Positions 58,658 through 64,000 of a stretch of 64,000 nucleotides of DNA are shown here, one piece after another. The DNA lies in contig NZ_CP137557.1 in assembly GCF_019249655.2 (NCBI RefSeq), positions 2,637,001 through 2,701,000 on the forward strand, written 5' to 3'. The DNA comes from Segatella copri. GTDB taxonomy: Bacteria > Bacteroidota > Bacteroidia > Bacteroidales > Bacteroidaceae. Every line of letters begins with the position of its first letter. Position 1 is the stretch's first letter. Position numbers and translations under genes: made by a program. The notes beneath the pieces are model-generated. The model made no database searches. It was not told where the DNA came from and saw only the letters and a program-made list of their open reading frames with translations.

Positions 58658-60169
58658 TTAAAGCGAAACGGTTTTCTTCTTACCCTTGCTCTCGTTGCCT
58701 ACACGGTCGAGAGCGGTGACTACATAAGTATATTTCCTGTTCTTTACGTATGGAAGCTTATAGCTGGTGCCATAAACCACCGCCTGAAGGGCTGACACAT
58801 CACGGAGATCAACCTTGGCACCCTTGGCAAAACGGTAAACGGCAAAGCGGTTGGCTACATCGCCCCACTTTCTGCGGCTCGCCTTCGGAGCCTTCCAGGT
58901 GAGCATCGGACCCTGGGCTGTCCACTCCATCTTCAGGCTCTTCACCTTCTTCGGTGCCTTGTTGTCGAGGAATGGCATCAACGGTGGGAGGGCCGGGTAC
59001 TTCCAGTAATAGTTGCGCAGGGTATGGCCGATGTTGCCTACATTGTCGGCAGCAGTCTTGGCATACCAGAGCACGGTTCCCTGCACATTGTTCATCTGCT
59101 GGTGCAGGCGGTGCTTGGCTGGCAACTGGTGGCTGCGTGGATTCACAGGGTCGGGATACTTGGCGGTGCGCTCGATGTCCTCGCCGATATAGAGAGGTCG
59201 GTTGCCCGCATATTTGTTCCACCACTGGATGAGGGTCTTGTAATCGGCAGCCTTGTTGCCTATCTCCCAATAAATCTGAGGCACGCAGTAGTCAATGAAG
59301 CCATTGTTCACCCAGAGGAGCACATCGGCATAGAGGTCGTCGTAGTTCTGCAATCCGAAGGTGTTGGAACCGATTGGGGAATTGCGCCTGTTGCGATAGA
59401 TGCCGAAAGGTGACACGCCAAACTTGACCCATGGCTTGACAGCATGGATGGTTTCGCCCAACTGCTTGACGAAGCGGCTCACGTTGTCGCGTCGCCAGTC
59501 GCCGATGTCTCTGAATCCCCTGCCCTGCTGACGGAAGAGCTGCTGGTCTGGAATCTGCTTGCCGGCTACGGGATATGGATAGAAATAGTCGTCGATATGG
59601 AAGCCGTCGATGTCGTAGCGGCTCACGATGTCGGCAGCCACACGGCAGGTATAGTCGGCTGCCTCCTGGAGTCCCGGATTGAGGAGCACCAGGTTATCGT
59701 AGTTGAAGCAGAGATTAGGATGGGTCTTCACCACGCTTCGGGGTGATACCTGGCTCAGGGATGTGGAACCGTGCTTGGCACGATAGGGGTTGATCCAGGC
59801 ATGGAGTTCCATGCCGCGGCTGTGACACTGGTCGATCATCCACTGCAAAGGGTCCCAGTAAGGGGATGGTGCCTTGCCCTGCACGCCTGTGAGGAACTTG
59901 CTCCAGGGTTCTATCTTGCTGGGATAGAGTGCATCGCACTCGGCTCTGACCTGGAAGATAATGGCATTGACGCCATCCTTCTGCAGTTCATCGAGCTGCC
60001 TGGAAAGCATCGTCTGAATCTGATGGGTACTCTTCCCCATAAACTGTCCGTTGACGCACTGAATCCAGGCGCCACGGAACTCTCGTTTGTTCTGTGCCAT
60101 CAGCGATGAAGACTGGAACATCAGCATCATCGCCATCAGAAGCATCCAAATTGTTTTCTCTCTTCTCAT
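58658..60169 (-). CDS. Secreted family-10-like glycosyl hydrolase (GHL10), second paralogue
   Basis: 503 residues. Signal peptide (MLLMAMMLMFQSSSLMAQNK after a basic start). The GHL10 domain starts at REFRGAWIQCVNGQFMGKST, with DGVNAIIFQVRAECDALYPS, SRGMELHAWINPYRAKHGST, YDIDGFHIDDYFYPYP and DYCVPQIYWEIGNKAADYKT. A FnIII-like C-terminus follows (KVDLRDVSALQAVVYGTSYK). Predicted to be periplasmic or surface-exposed. Related to the gene at 6235-8025 but clearly diverged. An IS4 element lies 53 bases upstream of the start. Confidence 0.88.
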   Translation of the reverse strand: MRREKTIWMLLMAMMLMFQSSSLMAQNKREFRGAWIQCVNGQFMGKSTHQIQTMLSRQLDELQKDGVNAIIFQVRAECDALYPSKIEPWSKFLTGVQGKAPSPYWDPLQWMIDQCHSRGMELHAWINPYRAKHGSTSLSQVSPRSVVKTHPNLCFNYDNLVLLNPGLQEAADYTCRVAADIVSRYDIDGFHIDDYFYPYPVAGKQIPDQQLFRQQGRGFRDIGDWRRDNVSRFVKQLGETIHAVKPWVKFGVSPFGIYRNRRNSPIGSNTFGLQNYDDLYADVLLWVNNGFIDYCVPQIYWEIGNKAADYKTLIQWWNKYAGNRPLYIGEDIERTAKYPDPVNPRSHQLPAKHRLHQQMNNVQGTVLWYAKTAADNVGNIGHTLRNYYWKYPALPPLMPFLDNKAPKKVKSLKMEWTAQGPMLTWKAPKASRRKWGDVANRFAVYRFAKGAKVDLRDVSALQAVVYGTSYKLPYVKNRKYTYVVTALDRVGNESKGKKKTVSL

Positions 60170-60221
60170 TAATTATTGTTTAATTATTGTTATTGCTTAA
60201 TTTTTAATTGTTTTTGTTTAA

Positions 60222-61627
60222 TTATAACAATACTGCGTTAAATTAATATTTAATCGTCTGTAAATCAATAACTTATATTAAGAAATGCTTATGAAAACTT
60301 AACTATAGAAAGTTGGTCAAGTCGCTGATTTTCAGTAACTTTGCAAATCACGACAAACGCAAAATTATATGAATACAGGACTTGACCAATATATGGATAT
60401 CTTTAAAGATGCAGTTGAAGATTCGGCTGCAAAGTTAACAAAAAGTTTCGAGAAAATACTCATCGAGGTGATAATTTTGTTCATGGTAATACCAAGAAAG
60501 ATAAATTTCACCCAAATGGGGAGGTATGGCTCGCATGTTGAGCAAACCTATCGCAACGCATTCGGCTTAAAAAAGTCGAAAAGCATTGACTGGCTCAAAC
60601 TTAATGTCTCACTTGCCAAGCGCTTCTTTGGTAAACAGGGAAGATGGGCTATTGCCATTGATCCCAGCTACATCAGCAAAGCTGGCAAGAAGACTCCACA
60701 TATCGGTCGTTTTTGGTCGGGATGTGCACAGTCTGTTAAACATGGTCTCGAAATCATGGGTATTGGCCTCATTGATATTGATGCCAAAGACTGCATGATG
60801 TTAAAAGCACACCAGTCGCTAAGTAATAAAGAACTGAGTCTTAGAAACAAGACTATGGTAGATTTCTATATCAGCGTCATTAAGCGTTACCGCAAGGAAC
60901 TTCTTAAACTCTCAACCCTCATAGTTGCAGATGCTTACTTCTCTACAAGTACATTTGTTAATGGGATAAAGAAAGAAGGGTTCTCTTTGATAAGCCGCTT
61001 TCGTGACAATGCTTGTCTCTTTTATGTCTATGCTGGTCCACGTACTGGAAAACGTGGTCGCCCCAAGACCAAGGATGGCAAGATTGATATGAAGAATCTT
61101 GACCTCACTCGAATGGAGAAGATGGAGATGAAAGATATAGAAGGAACAGCTTATACTTTGATAGCCTATTCCAAGGCACTCAGGTGTAAAGTTAGACTTG
61201 TCATCTGGCAGATGCCGAATGGCAAGAAGAAACTATTCTTCTCTACAGACACCTCACTTTCGGGTGAAGAAGTACTTCTTTATTATAGAACCAGGTTCCA
61301 GATCGAATTTTGCTTTCGTGACGCCAAAGGCTATACTGGTCTTATGGACTGCCAGGCTCGCGATAAGTGGAAACTCGATTTTGCTTTCAATGCTTCGTTC
61401 ACATCACTAAATGTTGCCAAGGTAACTATGAAGGAGATGGGAATGGAATATTCTATGTCTTCATTCAAGTCACTGATGACCAATATTTATCTGGTGAAAC
61501 GAATTTTTAAAGCAAGCGGGTACACCCCGAACCGAACTTTAATTAGCAAGATTTTCAAAGATCTCTCGTGCTTACAGCGTATAGCTGCTTAGCACATTAT
61601 TGAATTATTAACGAACTATTGTTATAA
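60222..61627 (+). mobile_element. IS4-family insertion sequence, intact
   Basis: About 1.4 kb. Imperfect terminal inverted repeats: TTATAACAATACTGCGTTAA at the left (60222 onward) against the reverse complement of TTAACGAACTATTGTTATAA at the right (to 61627), 11 bp exact plus a shared CGTTAA. One transposase gene fills the interior. A target duplication cannot be read with certainty. Confidence 0.75.
60369..61592 (+). CDS. IS4-family transposase
   Basis: 407 residues. DDE fold: WAIAIDPSYISKAGKKTPHI (first Asp), STLIVADAYFSTSTFVNGIK (second Asp) and YYRTRFQIEFCFRDAKGYTG, which fits the Y-x2-R-x3-E-x6-K IS4 signature. Full-length frame with no visible lesion, so probably active. A TAACTTTG -7-like box at about 60335-60342 precedes it. 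Confidence 0.92.
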   Translation: MNTGLDQYMDIFKDAVEDSAAKLTKSFEKILIEVIILFMVIPRKINFTQMGRYGSHVEQTYRNAFGLKKSKSIDWLKLNVSLAKRFFGKQGRWAIAIDPSYISKAGKKTPHIGRFWSGCAQSVKHGLEIMGIGLIDIDAKDCMMLKAHQSLSNKELSLRNKTMVDFYISVIKRYRKELLKLSTLIVADAYFSTSTFVNGIKKEGFSLISRFRDNACLFYVYAGPRTGKRGRPKTKDGKIDMKNLDLTRMEKMEMKDIEGTAYTLIAYSKALRCKVRLVIWQMPNGKKKLFFSTDTSLSGEEVLLYYRTRFQIEFCFRDAKGYTGLMDCQARDKWKLDFAFNASFTSLNVAKVTMKEMGMEYSMSSFKSLMTNIYLVKRIFKASGYTPNRTLISKIFKDLSCLQRIAA

Positions 61628-61642
61628 ATTATTCATTATAAA

Positions 61643-62287
61643 TTATTCATTCGTCTCATCGCGCAGCGTAGGCAGCGAGATGTGGTACTTCACGGCAAGC
61701 AGGCGGATGATGCAGACCGTAAGGAAGGAGGCGGTGGACGTGATATAGACGCTCATGCCCAGATAGGTCAATCCCCAATAGCAGAGGCCACCCAGCACGC
61801 ATGCCATCGCATAGATTTCCTTACGGAAGATGACAGGCTCCTCGTTGAGCAGCACATCACGGATTACGCCGCCGAAGGAACCCGTGATGCAGCCCATGAT
61901 GATGGCCACCCAGAACGGGAAACCGCAATCGAGGGTTTTCTGGATTCCGGCGATATTAAACAGCGCCAGACCGAGGGTATCGAAAAGAAACCACGTGTTG
62001 TCGAGACGCTTGAGATAATGGTGGCAACCGATGACCACCAGCTGCGCAAACAGCGTACACAAAAGGTAGATGGGGCTGAGCATCCAGAAAGGATGCTGGC
62101 CAAGCATCACATCGCGGATGGTTCCGCCGCCGATGGCCACAGCCACGCCACACACAAAGCCGCCCAGCCAGTCGTAATGCTTGCTGGCGGCAAGTCGGAT
62201 GCCCGAAAGGGCAAATGCAAAGGTTCCAATGAACTCGATGATGCGCTGCAGCGTCATGACAAGTTCCGGGTCTTGATGAATAGTCAT
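61643..62287 (-). CDS. TRIC/UPF0126 family cation channel-like membrane protein
   Basis: 214 residues with seven membrane helices in two repeats. Each repeat has a glycine-rich GGGTIRDVMLG or GSFGGVIRDVLLN motif (residues ~53-63 and ~138-150). Prokaryotic TRIC proteins form trimeric K+ channels; glycine transport has been proposed for some. Immediately upstream (62312-63586) lies rarA on the same strand. Confidence 0.88.
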   Translation of the reverse strand: MTIHQDPELVMTLQRIIEFIGTFAFALSGIRLAASKHYDWLGGFVCGVAVAIGGGTIRDVMLGQHPFWMLSPIYLLCTLFAQLVVIGCHHYLKRLDNTWFLFDTLGLALFNIAGIQKTLDCGFPFWVAIIMGCITGSFGGVIRDVLLNEEPVIFRKEIYAMACVLGGLCYWGLTYLGMSVYITSTASFLTVCIIRLLAVKYHISLPTLRDETNE

Positions 62288-62311
62288 TTTTTCTCGTAAT
62301 AAATTATTTGT

Positions 62312-63586
62312 TTAGTTTTTAAACCGCTCTCCCCAGCATGTTACCATCCAGTTATACAGGCGCTCCTCGGAAGGAGAATGCTGCGGATGCCAGAAGCGGG
62401 TATCTTTCAGTTCATCAGGTAGATACTGCTGCTCGGTGAAATGACCGGGATAATCGTGCGGATATTTATAGCCGTCGTGATAGCCCAGGTCCTTCATCAG
62501 TTTGGTCGGCGCATTGCGGATATGCAGCGGCACAGGCAGATTGCCCGTCTGCTTTACGGTGGCGATGGCATCGTTGATGCCCAGGTAGGCACTGTTGCTC
62601 TTGGGACTGGTAGCAAGGTAGACCACCGCCTCGGCAAGGGCGATTCTCGCCTCGGGCCATCCTATCTTCATCACCGTATCGAAGGCAGCATTCGCCAGGA
62701 GCAGGGCGTTGGGATTCGCCAGTCCCACATCCTCGCTCGCACTGATCACCACTCTGCGGGCGATGAACTGCGGGTCTTCGCCTCCTTCTATCATGCGCGC
62801 CATCCAATAGAGCGCCGCATCGGGGTCGCTGCCACGGATACTCTTGATGAAGGCGGAGATGATGTCATAGTGCATATCGCCCTGCTTGTCGTAGGCAAGG
62901 GGATTCTGCTGAAGCTGTTCTTCTACCATCTTGTCGGTGATGACCACCTCACCGGTGCCTGCCGATTCCACCACCAGTTCCAGGATATTGAGGAGCTTCC
63001 GGGCATCGCCTCCGCTGAACCGGAGCATCGCCCCAGTTTCCTTCAGATTGATCTTCTTCTGGCTGAGTTCCACATCCTGGGTGATGGCACGCTGCAGGAG
63101 TCCCTCCAGGTCTTCCTTTTCCAGGGGTTTGAGCACGTAGAGCTGGCATCGGGAGAGTAGCGGACGGATAACCTCGAACGACGGGTTCTCGGTGGTGGCA
63201 CCAATCAGTGTAACGATGCCCTTCTCCACTGCGCCCAGCAGGGAGTCCTGCTGACTCTTGGAGAAGCGGTGTATTTCGTCTATAAACAAGATAGGTGAAG
63301 CAGCGTTGAAGAATCTTCCACTCTTGGCACGCTCAATCACCTCGCGCACATCCTTCACGCCGCTGGTTACGGCAGAGAGGGTATAGAAAGGCACCTTCAG
63401 GGTTTGCGCCACAATCTGCGCCAGGGTAGTCTTGCCCACGCCCGGAGGTCCCCAGAGGATAAAAGAGGAAATGCGGCCTGCGTCGATCATCCTGCGCAGC
63501 ACGGCACCCTCCCCCACCAGATGCTTCTGGCCCACATAGTCGGTAAGCGACCGGGGTCTCATTCTTTCAGCTAACGGTTCACTCAT
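62312..63586 (-). CDS. rarA: Replication-associated recombination protein RarA/MgsA
   Basis: 424 residues. AAA+ ATPase with Walker [11 protein letters not shown] (about residues 46-55), [20 protein letters not shown] (Walker B) and [20 protein letters not shown] (sensor 1, Arg finger). The C-terminal tetramerisation domain has [20 protein letters not shown] and [20 protein letters not shown]. Acts at stalled replication forks. Full length. Confidence 0.96.
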   Translation of the reverse strand: MSEPLAERMRPRSLTDYVGQKHLVGEGAVLRRMIDAGRISSFILWGPPGVGKTTLAQIVAQTLKVPFYTLSAVTSGVKDVREVIERAKSGRFFNAASPILFIDEIHRFSKSQQDSLLGAVEKGIVTLIGATTENPSFEVIRPLLSRCQLYVLKPLEKEDLEGLLQRAITQDVELSQKKINLKETGAMLRFSGGDARKLLNILELVVESAGTGEVVITDKMVEEQLQQNPLAYDKQGDMHYDIISAFIKSIRGSDPDAALYWMARMIEGGEDPQFIARRVVISASEDVGLANPNALLLANAAFDTVMKIGWPEARIALAEAVVYLATSPKSNSAYLGINDAIATVKQTGNLPVPLHIRNAPTKLMKDLGYHDGYKYPHDYPGHFTEQQYLPDELKDTRFWHPQHSPSEERLYNWMVTCWGERFKN

Positions 63587-63709
63587 TCTATAATTCTTTT
63601 TACTTCGGTATTTTTAGCTGCAAAGATAATGAAAAAAAATGAAACGTGCACAAGAAATCGGGATAAAAGAAAAAAAATCGTGGAAATAGAAAAAAAAACG
63701 GGCTGAAAA

Positions 63710-63741
63710 TTTGGATATATAAAAAGAAGTATTTAATTTTG
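63710..63741 (+). promoter_or_regulatory. Promoter of the last gene
   Basis: TTTG (63710-63713), 20 bases, TAATTTTG (63734-63741), 20 bases before the ATG. Confidence 0.65.
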
Positions 63742-63761
63742 CATTCAAAACATTTATAACA

Positions 63762-64000
63762 ATGAAACAAGAAAAGACTATCACCCTCAAAACATTGTCA
63801 AAAAGCAGTGTTTGGGATATCCAGGAGAATGATGTTTTCCGACTTTGGGAAGCTGCCGAGAAAGACAACGACCTGAAGGACAATCAGCGTAGATACCTCG
63901 ACATCATTCGCAGTGCATTCGAAGTTGAGCAAGTGAAAGTGGACCGCACAGAAGTGCTCGACAAGTTGATTGAACGTGGTTTCAAGATCGGCACCCTCCG
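63762..64000 (+). CDS. Hypothetical protein (5' part, cut by window edge)
   Basis: The frame from MKQEKTITLKTLSKSSVWDI runs open for 79 codons to the window end (LDKLIERGFKIGTLR). Acidic and helical. No family recognised. The good promoter just upstream supports the start. Confidence 0.6.
   Translation, partial: MKQEKTITLKTLSKSSVWDIQENDVFRLWEAAEKDNDLKDNQRRYLDIIRSAFEVEQVKVDRTEVLDKLIERGFKIGTL

Overview
The window looks like the chromosome of a gut or oral Bacteroidales bacterium, most likely Prevotella/Segatella (S. copri-like). The evidence is the -33 TTTG / -7 TAnnTTTG promoters seen throughout, a complete Na+-translocating NADH:quinone reductase operon (nqrABCDEF), a single-chain L-serine ammonia-lyase, an HU-like protein followed by a tiny 'smalltalk' ORF, a DUF3987/VirE-N primase-like protein, and Bacteroidales-type mobilizable-element genes. 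The species is an inference; no 16S gene is present.

Layout. 1-9 kb: the end of a sodium:solute symporter, four identical tRNA-Asp genes, a GNAT acetyltransferase, a GT2 glycosyltransferase, a small membrane protein, recR, a CstA-type transporter, a secreted GHL10 glycosidase-like protein, and eight interleaved tRNA-Lys(CTT)/tRNA-Arg(ACG) genes. 9-14.5 kb: a leftward six-gene operon (two coiled-coil/unknown proteins, a DUF3127-like OB protein, an unknown, DUF3987 primase-like, DUF5675) that resembles a domesticated replication module. 14.9-37.1 kb: a 22-kb accessory island bounded by two inverted 164-bp repeats, each with an outward -7 promoter element and four consecutive perfect hairpins. 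Inside the island are a ClbS-like protein, a peptidase E-like protein, and two copies of a ~7-kb mobilizable element. Each copy carries two tyrosine recombinases, two excisionase-like HTH proteins, a DUF3408 protein, MobC, a MOBP-type relaxase and a membrane/coiled-coil protein. The copies are fused integrase-end to integrase-end around a ~95-bp spacer, and their divergence rises steadily outward from that centre. The right part of the island holds an IS4 remnant, a secreted peptide/CXXC-protein gene pair and a secreted trypsin-like protease with a small secreted partner. 37.2-38.2 kb: the HU-like protein and smalltalk ORF, apparently separated by the island from their usual DUF3987 partner.

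38.3-64 kb is core chromosome: nqrF-A, a SulP transporter, a polar amino-acid ABC transporter whose binding-domain lobes appear circularly permuted and are fused to the permease, L-serine ammonia-lyase, a secreted cyclophilin, an envelope protein, wecB, a stomatin/NfeD pair, an M48 lipoprotein protease, a PD-(D/E)XK-linked AAA ATPase, a second GHL10 protein with an intact IS4 element inserted just upstream, a TRIC/UPF0126 channel, rarA, and the start of an unknown gene.

Non-coding repeats are a strong theme. There is a MITE-like ~280-bp dyad element in two inverted copies 40 kb apart, a REP-like modular family (GCCCTTTCAGGGC and CCCAGGGTGTTGCCCTGGG modules) at three loci, a 46-bp perfect palindrome, and a recurring GATAACAATAACAATAACAG motif. 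Alignments and identity figures below were counted by eye.
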